A DNA stretch of 64,000 nt from COMBO-56-21 sp963705355 (GTDB taxonomy: Archaea; Thermoplasmatota; Thermoplasmata; UBA10834): positions 1,736,001-1,800,000 of the forward strand of contig OY970070.1 of assembly GCA_963705355.1 (NCBI GenBank), written 5' to 3'. Within the stretch, counting starts at the first letter, position 1. Each line of letters begins with the position of its first letter. Made by a program: the position numbers and the translations under genes. Below are positions 45,401 to 51,868 of the stretch, piece after piece. Under the pieces are notes generated by a model. That model was not told the DNA's origin. It saw only the letters and a program-made list of their open reading frames with translations, and did not search any database.

Positions 45401-45424
45401 AAACCTGAGAAGAGGCTGGGCTGA
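39470..45424 (+). CDS. Giant membrane-anchored subtilisin-like protease (S8) with cytoplasmic tail
   Basis: The 1,984-residue protein has an N-terminal hydrophobic segment (22-45), an I9-like propeptide (about 88-180) and an S8 catalytic domain. The triad is Asp215 (VAVIDTGVDYDHPDL), His254 (DDNGHGTHVAG) and Ser430 (LSGTSMATPHVSG), with oxyanion Asn352. Beta-rich regions follow, with Ig-like repeats from about 1270 (PPTITLLSPSNGS; APSVTIISPKDGS). A membrane helix lies at about 1803-1827, then a tail of about 155 residues ending in helices (LELKLEELRAMCREK-like). It likely matures or degrades surface proteins, possibly its giant neighbour. Translation seems to start at TTG 39470, as no ATG precedes the first helix. 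It overlaps the archaeosortase gene end by 38 bases on opposite strands. Confidence 0.92.
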   Translation: MIELGSQRKGSIPSEWKCFEIGPLAVALLVVLILVSSSFLILAYVGQTPTVSNVSVDDSSIYGNVGSSQGSGGVANEQDWAALADESGFVDVVVILKDKNVGQDPVLSVVHKVTEQTKGKDSKVLSEDSKLLDEIGSGAKKRFLHSLSGFSAHLTVESIRTLSALDSSIEIYPDVEVHAFISYNVRQVGADQMWARTDSNGSAVTGKGIVVAVIDTGVDYDHPDLGGGFGPSYKVIGGYDFYNNDSDPIDDNGHGTHVAGIIAGNGTTFKGVAPDARLLAYKVLGSDGYGKTSDIIEAVDRAMDPNNDGDTSDHADVISLSLGGTGSEVDPMSLAVDAAVDMGVVVVVAAGNDGPSFGTVASPGCAPEVITVGAIDAYGNLASFSSRGTGSSLRIKPEICAPGVYINSTVPFSNAQYSSPTGYRMLSGTSMATPHVSGAAALLLQLHPDWTPGQVKSALLTGASSSGSSVWYSGAGDLWIPSSADADLFVSEPLASYTLAGSAAVNLSMRNSGPGATFSLSSTDWYSLLPNGTAAGSVWSNLSYLQPPSSYISSGGTSTVQFVVGIPTSDAAQGYYEGEIHLIAGSLDVRVAFGYALLSRLNVHVLDTAGKEVFDQNGWVAVYSIPDADMSMTVQGGVRPSPPAGLLLPAGTYAVHAAGHQMIYRFDDPYLLSAEVTLGRLESKDLYLSMSSARQFKLDLQTNESVPIYAKDYRLYCKYSGKNNFSIDLKASDYSVNAADLLYLPKSKVIYVSDTNATVGISIVGYSYSASMWDFMLRNWAHWYQFTQSTGTNFYIESTADLQYFLAWEFNSISSSTPLTLTIIPGEVSTYQTKYDIPGTLGSVTGNWGSTVSSGGLATFYVRRDTDTPINPFFSGMTRTAIVQGVFTEVYLPGDLYDESFERELYAPDYNHVLDVMPSKGIYLPERDFLTSISGVSETERIGAGPVYPAVRTSNTNTSMVLYQPLLRDQSDAKVVEAVFPSMTIYRDGLFVSSEDVLEFMARPDAFRIVSLPAAGFYTVDFKASATPQICNNAEIVLGFRVPGIDINPPQMTGLKMSQRFTPGQSVGVELTVKDDISVSNVEVSWRSDEGAPWQNLVVSSLGAGKYGAVIQTSATDIAIHLRTKITDSSGNYVEFFASNASLKQVPVLFDLSTDVHDIEYKNADVVVGISGHLTNVDGTPLSAGCSVPLDLMLGGRKVAMILDDSVSPGSRIHNGTIRYAWHLNPVSLFSGPNETANIEVDFDLGTYQPVTATITLHSIESKNKPPTITLLSPSNGSLIAAGQVISLDIKDDGSFSASAYLDGNFLAYINSPWQIPTASWSDGNHVLQVVATDDQQSVSRASYQFEIDALAPSVTIISPKDGSRIPAGSTLTADVCDAHLSGATYSVDGGPQQPFNAPYILDMTGWTPGRHTVTVTGVDAVGHSASKGVTFDIAVGTIAVQLLSPADGAVVRSGTSIEFVASGNGTITYRWCELGVWHDLGAQSSISTVGWSQGLHTLLINATSDLGGWDEIQYSIIIDDITPVIQLLAPSNNSYVSPSDSVRIGVQDANLKTVSWTLFGMMGSTSSSDIVISLAAYLVDGPFFVSVLAVDKAGNLVTAQFAFVLDSAPPVVSVGNLVSGSAINPGFVLNFSASDAHLISVQWSLDNGAPETLTAPFRIDTSQFSLGWHSINVTANDASGKSTSYQLTFYLDGAAPNVSVTSGVTYNRGVDFEVQANVTDDYGVASVTLFYELRDGTFASKAMTINGSEYVSAIPSTALRDGMTVYIVASDSVGNSVESSRVILNAAAGGPTNNPDNNRTAGWSFFGLPGSMLLIICAIVISSGAIVYVSRNRGWNEKSSVKASPPARSQGKAATKAHVALSSSPSFTGSQVPEAKTGLMGKVSRQPVRTQLVPAAASLGKNERKPKPTLIEAIPEVILKCPASKQDKDSEIDYGALIQRELITPLLKNSVFRDSIKDFNAEIELKLEELRAMCREKPEKRLG

Positions 45425-46376
45425 TCGGTTCCCGGCGATCAAGCCATCTCACTATCAGCGTCCAGAAAACTGTGAGAAAGATTATGAACGCGACGATGCC
45501 GAAGTAGCTGTGGAAAGTGACCAGAGCTGGATGGCCATAGATGGAGCCGACAAGGATCGTTATGACCATCCTGAATACGTTCGAGAACCAGGTCAGCACG
45601 AAGCCCAAGCCAAGTGCTGCAAGGATGTAGCGGTCGACCTTCTTGTATCGCACGAGCACGAACGCGAGAAACGCAGAGAAGAACAGTCCGGCAGAGTAGA
45701 GCCCGCTGCATCCCTCGCCTATCCCCAGATAGATGTTCCTTCCGTGGTATTCATATATTATCGTGTTAGAGATCCCGTGGCTGCTGGCATCCAGTTCAGA
45801 GCTCGCTCCAACTCCGAACAGTCGGACAAGGAACACGGTGGGAATGGTAATGAAGTAGTGCTCAGAGTATGCATTGATCCCGTAGTACGATTCCCCGCTC
45901 AAAATCGTGTAGGTCTTCCATATCACGGCGAACACGATCGTGAGGAACATGAGATATAGAACAGCGAAATCCTTCTGCATGACGTACTTGGACGGACCTA
46001 CGTCGTAGAGCACGAGAGAGAGTCCGAACAGGGTCACAATGAAATCTTCCATGCGCAAGTCGGCTTGGCCAGTGACGAACAACTTCCACGCAGACCAGAG
46101 CAGTATCAAGAGGAAGCCTGCCAAAGGGATCAGAATTGCGCTCCGTTCTTTGGCCATCACTCTGGATAGCAATTCGACGAGGATGCCGCTCTCCGACTCC
46201 CTCGTTCCGCTGCCAATGGTCATGAGAGAGTAGAGGGCGAGGATTGCGCCTACCACGATTAAGACAATCTCCACAAAATAAGCCGAGTGCCCCATGTAGT
46301 GATTGTAGAGAGCGCCCACTATCAGGAGGGAGCCGAGGAGAAGAGGCCATTCCCTGGGAAGTCTCACGGGAGTCAT
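45387..46376 (-). CDS. Archaeosortase/exosortase family transpeptidase (second copy)
   Basis: The 329-residue polytopic protein has the full catalytic set: Cys223 in GIGEGCSGLYSAGLFFS, Arg269 in WFSNVFRMVITI and His289 in VTFHSYFGIVAF. The GEGCSG form differs from the SAYCAG of the first copy, so the two enzymes belong to different subfamilies and may read different signals. It lies closest to the IPEF/IPQF proteins, the natural candidate substrates. A strong TATA box on this strand (46389-46400) is very near the ATG, so translation may instead begin at GTG 46367 (residue 4). It is downstream of the MoxR-DUF58 operon. Confidence 0.92.
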   Translation of the reverse strand: MTPVRLPREWPLLLGSLLIVGALYNHYMGHSAYFVEIVLIVVGAILALYSLMTIGSGTRESESGILVELLSRVMAKERSAILIPLAGFLLILLWSAWKLFVTGQADLRMEDFIVTLFGLSLVLYDVGPSKYVMQKDFAVLYLMFLTIVFAVIWKTYTILSGESYYGINAYSEHYFITIPTVFLVRLFGVGASSELDASSHGISNTIIYEYHGRNIYLGIGEGCSGLYSAGLFFSAFLAFVLVRYKKVDRYILAALGLGFVLTWFSNVFRMVITILVGSIYGHPALVTFHSYFGIVAFIIFLTVFWTLIVRWLDRREPISPASSQVSPCT

Positions 46377-46388
46377 TCAGGTTTTTAC

Positions 46389-46400
46389 CCATATATAATC
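46389..46400 (-). promoter_or_regulatory. TATA box for the second archaeosortase
   Basis: GATTATATATGG on the minus strand is centred only about 19 bases before the ATG at 46376. At normal archaeal spacing the transcript would begin near 46369, which would favour a leaderless GTG start at 46367. Confidence 0.55.
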
Positions 46401-46470
46401 GTTGAGCAGTCTTCTTGTCAGGTATACCAATCGGTCTGATTCGCTCTGGCTCAGAGAAAGCCTGTATCCC

Positions 46471-47028
46471 TCATCGTTCCGGCTCTGTTGTCTCCTGTGC
46501 CACTGCGGCGGCTGGCATATACCGAGTCAGCAGGACGCCTCCGACTATTGTGGTAATCATCATGATGGCAATCTCAGTCGTTGATGTTGTCCGTGCGGAA
46601 ACTGTCGGCCGAAGCAGGCCCACGAACAGGATCACAAGCGGAGCGGACCAGAGGCACATCAGAGCATAGGTCAGCGCGATCGTCGCCGGCCGCATCAACA
46701 GGATGACGTCTTTCGACTCTCCTTCCTCTGCCGATAGTGCGATCCAGGTGAGTATGAATGCGGGGATTGCGAGGGACAAGATACCAGTGATGACCTGGCC
46801 GACCTCAAGGAGGCTCGGAAGATTAATAGCAGCTGCTGACGCAGTCGCGGCGATCAGCAATCCCGCAACTGAAGAGGGTCTGTAGGCGTAAAGCATCCCG
46901 AGGAGTATCAGGGCGGCGCCGATAATCTGAGCCAGGATGACAAGCAGGCTGTGTTGGGAGAAGACTATGAGGTCCGCGACAGCTGCAATTGCCAGGGCCA
47001 GTCTTACGCGTCTGGAGAAGATTATCAC
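46471..47028 (-). CDS. Polytopic membrane protein in the MoxR-DUF58 operon
   Basis: The 185-residue protein has about five or six membrane helices (IIGAALILLGMLYAY; VITGILSLAIPAFILTWIAL; TEIAIMMITTIVGGVLL) and short loops. No family was recognised. Its start overlaps the end of the DUF58 gene by four bases, so it is translated with MoxR and DUF58, and small membrane proteins are common in these operons. It may form the membrane part of the complex; this is inference from position. Confidence 0.75.
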   Translation of the reverse strand: MIIFSRRVRLALAIAAVADLIVFSQHSLLVILAQIIGAALILLGMLYAYRPSSVAGLLIAATASAAAINLPSLLEVGQVITGILSLAIPAFILTWIALSAEEGESKDVILLMRPATIALTYALMCLWSAPLVILFVGLLRPTVSARTTSTTEIAIMMITTIVGGVLLTRYMPAAAVAQETTEPER

Positions 47029-48482
47029 GTTCTGCCCCTCCTGATCGCCCTGACGATCCTGGATGCGGTGTCAGCAGGTCCTATCCTGATGTAGGTGGTT
47101 CCCAGGCCTCTGAACATGGCTTCCAGCTTCAGAGCATCCGATAGGTCGCCATAGAGCCGCTCTACCTCCGGCATCTCGGGCACACCAGTAGCGTTCCTAT
47201 ACCAGTCGTCATACGTGTGAATCACTAGCATCTTGTTGCCCGTGCTTTGGCAGAGCTTCGCCCCTGCAATCACAGCGTCTCGTGTCGAAATAAGATCGGA
47301 AATGACTATGTACAGTTGCTGCTGACCCCTGTTGCGAGCGATTATCTGCTTGATGCCTCCTTCGAGGCCGATTCCCAGCGCTGGGCGCATCCCCTTCGCT
47401 GCCATTCTGTCCAGAGCGGACAAGAACTCCTTTCCTTCGGTCGTCGGCTTGGGTTCTGTTTTCTTCGGTTCGGAGCTCTTGATGATTTCTCCTTCCGATT
47501 GGACAGGCGCGGTCTCGGTCTCCTGCATTGAAGAAGGCGCCTCTCTCAGGACCTTGACGACCTTCTCGAACTGGTGTCTTCCGAGCGCTGGCAGGGCCTT
47601 CTTCAGGACATTCATCTCGTCGAAGATCGCGAGGCCCGCGGGGTGGAAGCTGCTGAGCAAAACGTTCGAAAGCTGCATCGACAGGTCAACTGCGTGGTCT
47701 ATTTTTGCGACCTTGCTCCTCTTCAGCCTCATGCTTCTGCTGCAGTCCACAAACACCATCGTCTGAAGCGCGCCTTCTTTCCTGTAAGTCTTGGTCATGA
47801 GCTTGTTCAGTTTCGGGAGCAGCTTCCAGTGGATGTCCCTTGCGCGGTCACCCGGGACGTATTCTCTTATGCCGTCGAACTCGAGTTCTCTCAGCACGAC
47901 CGCCGGGTTCCTCCCCATCCCAGAGAACTCCAGATGCTCTTTGCCAGCCATCTTGCGCGCAGCGTCAAAGCTTCCCTTCTCGGTGTGGACATTGATCGTC
48001 GTGGGGTGCTCGATGATCTGCTCTTCGTCGAAGAGTCCCAACGAATCAGTACGTGCGATTTTCATCCCCGGTATGAGGAGAGGGCCACGTTTCTTGGGCA
48101 CCACGGAATACGACAGTCTGAGGATCGTCCTCGGAGGCAGCGCCTTGGTCGATTTGTTCATTCCCGCTGAGAGCTCGCAATCCTCTGGTAGGATGTCTTC
48201 GAAGGTCCCCCTTACCGTTATGGGATCCTTGTTCATGATCTCCACCGTGATGCTGGCAGGCTCTTGCGCAAATGGCATATCGTCGAGGACATTCCTGTCA
48301 ATCTTCAGGTTCGTCCGCCGCAGCTCCGTGGCGAATCTGAGACTCGCGTAGACATAGGCGCTGGCAAATGCCACGCTGAGAACGACCCAGGACAAGTTCG
48401 AGAAGAGTATGCCTGCGAAGGCGAAGACAATGGAGAACGACAGAATAGCGGTACCTAGCGAAGTAGAGCGCAAACCACTCAC
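47025..48482 (-). CDS. DUF58 protein with vWA-like domain
   Basis: The 485-residue protein has two N-terminal membrane helices (about 12-50), a beta region, the DUF58 signature IREYVPGDRARDIHWK (205-220) and a vWA-like MIDAS motif VFVDCSRSMRLKR (243-255), then a later LYIVISDLISTRDAV. DUF58 proteins work with MoxR AAA+ ATPases, probably in metal insertion or complex maturation at the membrane. An insert near 315-350 rich in Glu, Lys and Pro is unusual. It overlaps moxR and the next gene by four bases each. Confidence 0.93.
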   Translation of the reverse strand: MSGLRSTSLGTAILSFSIVFAFAGILFSNLSWVVLSVAFASAYVYASLRFATELRRTNLKIDRNVLDDMPFAQEPASITVEIMNKDPITVRGTFEDILPEDCELSAGMNKSTKALPPRTILRLSYSVVPKKRGPLLIPGMKIARTDSLGLFDEEQIIEHPTTINVHTEKGSFDAARKMAGKEHLEFSGMGRNPAVVLRELEFDGIREYVPGDRARDIHWKLLPKLNKLMTKTYRKEGALQTMVFVDCSRSMRLKRSKVAKIDHAVDLSMQLSNVLLSSFHPAGLAIFDEMNVLKKALPALGRHQFEKVVKVLREAPSSMQETETAPVQSEGEIIKSSEPKKTEPKPTTEGKEFLSALDRMAAKGMRPALGIGLEGGIKQIIARNRGQQQLYIVISDLISTRDAVIAGAKLCQSTGNKMLVIHTYDDWYRNATGVPEMPEVERLYGDLSDALKLEAMFRGLGTTYIRIGPADTASRIVRAIRRGRT

Positions 48483-49465
48483 TCTTTCCTTTCTTCACCG
48501 CTCCCGAACTCGCCCTTGGGAACCGCGACTGAGGTCAGTATCGAGTCGGTTATGCCTGAGCGAGTCATGCCGCCGAGTTCTGCCTCCGGAGAAAGAATAA
48601 GCCTGTGGTCTATGACTTTGTGGGCCATTCCCTTCACATCGTCAGGGATGACGTAGGTGCGCCCGTGAAGGTACGCATGCGCCTTCGATGTCTGGAGCAG
48701 GTGAATGGCCCCTCTCGGGCTGAGGCCGAGGTCGAGATCATCCACGGCCCGCGTCGCTCTCGCGAGGCTTTCTATGTACTCGAGTATGCTAGTGTGAGCG
48801 TGGATCTCCATGACTTCGTCTCTCATGGAGATGACCGCGTCCCTGGCGAGGGCGATCTGGGGAGCGGTCTCGGGTGCGTTCTTCAGGTGAAGAATGTCCA
48901 CCTCCTGTTTCTGGTCCAGGTAGTCCATCGTGCTCTTGATCATAAATCGGTCTATCTGAGCTTCGGGCAGAGGATAGACGCCCTCGGTTTCGATCGGGTT
49001 CAGGGTGGCAAGGACCATGAATGGGTTCGGTAGTTCGAATGTGGTTCCCTCAATAGTCACCTGTCTCTCCTGCATGGCTTCGAGAAGTGCTGACTGTGTC
49101 TTTGGCGGAGCTCTGTTGATTTCGTCTGCCAAGACCAGGTCGGCGAACAGTGGTCCTTTCCTCACCTCGAACTCTGTTGTTCGCTGGTTGTAGAAATAGT
49201 GTCCTGTAATATCCGCTGGCAGCAGATCCTGCGTGAACTGAATTCTCTTGTACGAAAGGCCACAGACAGAGGCGAATGCCTTTGCAAGAGTTGTCTTCGC
49301 CACTCCGGGCACTCCTTCAATGAGCAGGTGTCCGTTTGTCAACAGGCAGACCAGGAAATCCTCGATTTTCTCATTGTAGCCTATCACCGACTTGCCGATC
49401 TCCGCGGTGACAGCCCTGACAGTGGCTTCAATTTCCGCAGGGGCCCTAATTCCTGTTCTGGGCAT
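48479..49465 (-). CDS. MoxR-type AAA+ ATPase
   Basis: From ATG 49465 the protein has 328 residues. It has Walker A (EGVPGVAKTTLAKAF, 50-64), Walker B (VLADEINRAPPKTQSALLEA, 111-130), sensor 1 (FMVLATLNPIETEG) and the C-terminal lid with GLSPRGAIHLLQTSKAHAYL. MoxR ATPases are chaperone-like partners of vWA proteins such as the DUF58 protein, whose gene overlaps this one by four bases. The longer frame from 49558 lacks conserved residues. A TATA-like stretch (GGCTTATTATTG) lies near 49525. Confidence 0.95.
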   Translation of the reverse strand: MPRTGIRAPAEIEATVRAVTAEIGKSVIGYNEKIEDFLVCLLTNGHLLIEGVPGVAKTTLAKAFASVCGLSYKRIQFTQDLLPADITGHYFYNQRTTEFEVRKGPLFADLVLADEINRAPPKTQSALLEAMQERQVTIEGTTFELPNPFMVLATLNPIETEGVYPLPEAQIDRFMIKSTMDYLDQKQEVDILHLKNAPETAPQIALARDAVISMRDEVMEIHAHTSILEYIESLARATRAVDDLDLGLSPRGAIHLLQTSKAHAYLHGRTYVIPDDVKGMAHKVIDHRLILSPEAELGGMTRSGITDSILTSVAVPKGEFGSGEERKE

Positions 49466-49568
49466 TTCATCACGACTCCTTGCAGCTTGATGGATGGAAT
49501 TCTGTTCGAGAATCCCCTCATCAATAATAAGCCTATGCTTTCCGGGCCAGCATGCCAAATACTCGCAA

Positions 49569-50180
49569 TCATCCGTACATGCTGTCTATTAGTGCATGAT
49601 CGGAGTCCCTGAGCTTGTCGAAGAACTCCACGTCCGTGATGGCGCCCGTGATGTCCAGGTTGTCGTTGAGTATGATCTTGGGGACGCCCATCACGGAATG
49701 CCTGGTTGCGAGGTCGGGAAACATCTGCGAGTCGATTATCTCTGCCGTGACCCTCGGTGATTCTATCGCCCCTCTGTAGGCGTGCCTCGCGACGGTCGGG
49801 CAGAACTGGCATGTCGTCAGGATGAAGATCTTGATGTTCGCCTTCCGCCTGACAGTTGCCAAGGCGTTCCTGGCCTTTGGAGACAGTGTGGTTCGCATGC
49901 TCGAGAGCTCCACGATGGCATCGACTAGCGAAGGTATCTCATATCCTGCAGGGATGCCGTAGTATCTGATTCGTGTGAAATCGCCCTTGACAAGAACGAG
50001 GCATGGCCAGTGCTCGATGTGCAACTCCCTCATCCTCTGGTTCTTCCCGTCCTCCGCCTTCTGGACGTCAACCTTGATCTTGGGATTCGTCTGAGCGAGC
50101 GTGTTGGCGAAGTCTGTTAGCTCCTTTTCCATCGCAGAGCCTTCGTCGACGAACAGCAAGAGCGTGACATCGTCTTTCAT
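49569..50180 (-). CDS. Glutaredoxin-like protein disulfide oxidoreductase
   Basis: The 203-residue protein has two thioredoxin-fold halves, the layout of archaeal PDO proteins. The second half keeps a CxxC active site (Cys124-Gln-Phe-Cys127 in FILTTCQFCPTVARHAY) and the cis-Pro (VMGVPKIILNDN). The first half has only Cys60 (HWPCLVLVKG) where the first CxxC is expected, so it is probably single-active. It lies downstream of the PadR gene on the same strand (78-base gap) and may supply or sense thiols for arsenic chemistry; this is inference. Confidence 0.85.
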   Translation of the reverse strand: MKDDVTLLLFVDEGSAMEKELTDFANTLAQTNPKIKVDVQKAEDGKNQRMRELHIEHWPCLVLVKGDFTRIRYYGIPAGYEIPSLVDAIVELSSMRTTLSPKARNALATVRRKANIKIFILTTCQFCPTVARHAYRGAIESPRVTAEIIDSQMFPDLATRHSVMGVPKIILNDNLDITGAITDVEFFDKLRDSDHALIDSMYG

Positions 50181-50258
50181 TCCCTGCGCTCCAGTGATGC
50201 TCTGTCTCCGTCCGATAGCATCATCTTGGCCACCGTTCCTCCGGTCTCGCGAGCCTGG

Positions 50259-50606
50259 CTACATCGATTCGAGGACTATGTCCCCATATGCCTGAATGAA
50301 GAACTCCTTCGCCTTCTCGAGTCCTTCTCTGCCAGCAGGAGTGAGCTTGTACGTCTTAACATTGCCTTCCTTCAAGCCTTCAACGAGCCCCTTTCTCTCC
50401 AGGCTCCTCAGCGTTGGATAGAGCGTGCCGGGGTTGGGTTTATCCGCCTTTCTCTTCGCGATCTCCGCCGCTATTTCCAGGCCGTACATCTTCTTCTTGG
50501 AAAGAAGATGCAGTATCAGGAAGCTCAGGAGCCCGCGCATGTCGCAACACGCCGGGGCCCTGCAGCATTGGACCTGAGTCTCCACCTGGTTTTTCCTTGC
50601 TGGCAT
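50259..50606 (-). CDS. Cysteine-rich PadR-family regulator, probable arsenic/metal sensor
   Basis: The 115-residue protein has a PadR winged helix (MRGLLSFLILHLLSKKKMYG; LYPTLRSLERKGLVEGLKEG; YKLTPAGREGLEKAKEFF). An N-terminal extension holds two cysteine pairs (Cys14, 15 and Cys20, 21: VQCCRAPACCDMRG) just before helix 1, positions suited to binding arsenite or a soft metal. It is divergent from the arsM operon. Two copies of a TATTG-N6-CAATA palindrome lie between them, so the simplest model is repression of both directions, relieved by metalloid. Confidence 0.85.
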   Translation of the reverse strand: MPARKNQVETQVQCCRAPACCDMRGLLSFLILHLLSKKKMYGLEIAAEIAKRKADKPNPGTLYPTLRSLERKGLVEGLKEGNVKTYKLTPAGREGLEKAKEFFIQAYGDIVLESM

Positions 50607-50653
50607 CCGTTGGAGATATCGTTCCCCTGATACTTAACCTATTGTTCATGCAA

Positions 50654-50669
50654 TATTGTACGCCCAATA
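50654..50669. promoter_or_regulatory. Operator-like palindrome 1 (TATTG-N6-CAATA)
   Basis: TATTGTACGCCCAATA has perfect five-base arms and matches the reverse complement of palindrome 2 at all but one base. It lies just upstream of the TATA stretch ACTTATATAC (50671-50680). It is a likely binding site for the PadR-type regulator encoded at 50259-50606. Confidence 0.7.
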
Positions 50670-50670
50670 T

Positions 50671-50680
50671 ACTTATATAC
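50671..50680 (+). promoter_or_regulatory. TATA box for the small ORF-arsM operon
   Basis: ACTTATATAC sits between the two palindromes. Transcription would begin near 50702, inside palindrome 2, so a bound regulator would block both TBP access and the start site. Confidence 0.65.
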
Positions 50681-50698
50681 TGGGGCGACCAATATCTC

Positions 50699-50714
50699 TA
50701 TTGGGCATACAATA
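50699..50714. promoter_or_regulatory. Operator-like palindrome 2 (TATTG-N6-CAATA)
   Basis: TATTGGGCATACAATA is the inverted counterpart of palindrome 1, 45 bases away centre to centre (about four helical turns). It covers the predicted transcription start of the arsM operon. Confidence 0.7.
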
Positions 50715-50742
50715 GTGTTGCCCAAGAGGAGATAAGAACAAA

Positions 50743-50862
50743 ATGACAGGACAGATGGTAAGGGCGTTTCAAGCCGAGAGGATAGCCAAGTACGAGCAGA
50801 TGCGCTGCCCGAAGAACTACTGCGTCCACAGAGAAGCGCTCAAGAGGGAGAAGAGGTATTAG
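50743..50862 (+). CDS. 39-residue basic cysteine-containing protein upstream of arsM
   Basis: A short ORF from ATG 50743 to TAG 50862 is preceded by a ribosome site (GAGGAG, about 50725-50731) and by the palindrome-flanked promoter. The product is a basic helix with two cysteines (EQMRCPKNYCVHREALKREK). It ends 30 bases before the arsM ATG, so it is the first gene of that transcript. I know no family for it. It could be a metalloid- or metal-binding peptide, a leader peptide or a small regulator. Confidence 0.55.
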   Translation: MTGQMVRAFQAERIAKYEQMRCPKNYCVHREALKREKRY

Positions 50863-50892
50863 AGACTCACAAGTTCTGCGAAGGATGAGAAG

Positions 50893-51753
50893 ATGGCGAG
50901 AAAGACAAAACGATCCATTGAGCAGAATACTGGGTCCACAGGAAGCCCTATCAACGAGGATGCCGTGAGGAAGGCTGTGAGAGAGAGGTATGGCGCGCTG
51001 GCGCTCACGCCCTCATCTTGTTGCGGGCCGAAGCCAGAAACCATGTGCAACTGCGGCGATATCTATCCGAAGGCGGAGATCGTCTTACTGCCATCAGAGG
51101 CGGTGGCCGTAAGCGCAGGCTGCGGCAATCCGACTGCAATAGCTAGCCTTAAACCGGGGATGACTGTGGTGGACCTAGGCAGCGGAGGGGGGATAGACTG
51201 CTTTTTGTCGGCAAAGAAGGTCGGCGCCAAGGGCAAGGTCTACGGAATAGACGCAACCCCCGAGATGATCCATCGCGCCCGCAAGACGGCTAGAGAGAAC
51301 GGCTACGATAATGTGGAGTTCAGGCTCGGCGAGATAGAACACATGCCGCTCGAAGCTGGCGTCGCAGACGTCGTCATCAGCAACTGTGTAATCAACCTCT
51401 CCCCGGACAAGCAGCAGGTTTTCAATGAGGCCTTCAGAGTCCTGAAGCCCGGTGGAAAGCTGGCTGTATCTGACATAGTCCTGCTCAAGGACCTGCCCGA
51501 GAATATCAGGAAGGATATGCGGGCATGGTCGGAGTGCGTCTCCGGCGCAGTCTCCGAGAAGGAATATACAGGTGCCATGAGCAAGGCCGGCTTTGAGAAG
51601 ATCAAGGTGGAAGAGCGCGTCATATACACCCACGAACAGCTCTCCGACTATCTCAAGGACACCGACCTGGGCGAGCCCTCGAAGACGGCGAAGATTGATC
51701 TTTCCGACCTCGTCGCGAGCTACAAGATAAGCGCTCTCAAGCCGAAGAAGTAG
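50893..51753 (+). CDS. arsM: Arsenite S-adenosylmethionine methyltransferase
   Basis: The 286-residue protein has the SAM-binding motif VVDLGSGGGIDC (92-103) and VYGIDATPEMIHRAR. It has the conserved arsenic-binding cysteines of ArsM: Cys165 in VISNCVINLSPDK and Cys215 in AWSECVSGAV, plus an N-terminal cysteine cluster (Cys43, 44, 52 and 54: SSCCGPKPETMCNCG). It methylates As(III) to mono- and dimethyl forms in the cytoplasm using a thiol reductant. It is second in an operon behind the 39-residue ORF and next to the cysteine-rich PadR regulator and a thiol oxidoreductase, which supports an arsenic role. Confidence 0.93.
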   Translation: MARKTKRSIEQNTGSTGSPINEDAVRKAVRERYGALALTPSSCCGPKPETMCNCGDIYPKAEIVLLPSEAVAVSAGCGNPTAIASLKPGMTVVDLGSGGGIDCFLSAKKVGAKGKVYGIDATPEMIHRARKTARENGYDNVEFRLGEIEHMPLEAGVADVVISNCVINLSPDKQQVFNEAFRVLKPGGKLAVSDIVLLKDLPENIRKDMRAWSECVSGAVSEKEYTGAMSKAGFEKIKVEERVIYTHEQLSDYLKDTDLGEPSKTAKIDLSDLVASYKISALKPKK

Positions 51754-51868
51754 CCACGGCGCGAAAGTATTTCGTCTTTACTTCATTTGAGCAGGGTCGT
51801 TGAGGCACGGACGGTTGTTGCGTTACCCTCATGGCCTGCTTTATTCTTGTCCGCATGCGGAAATAGGC

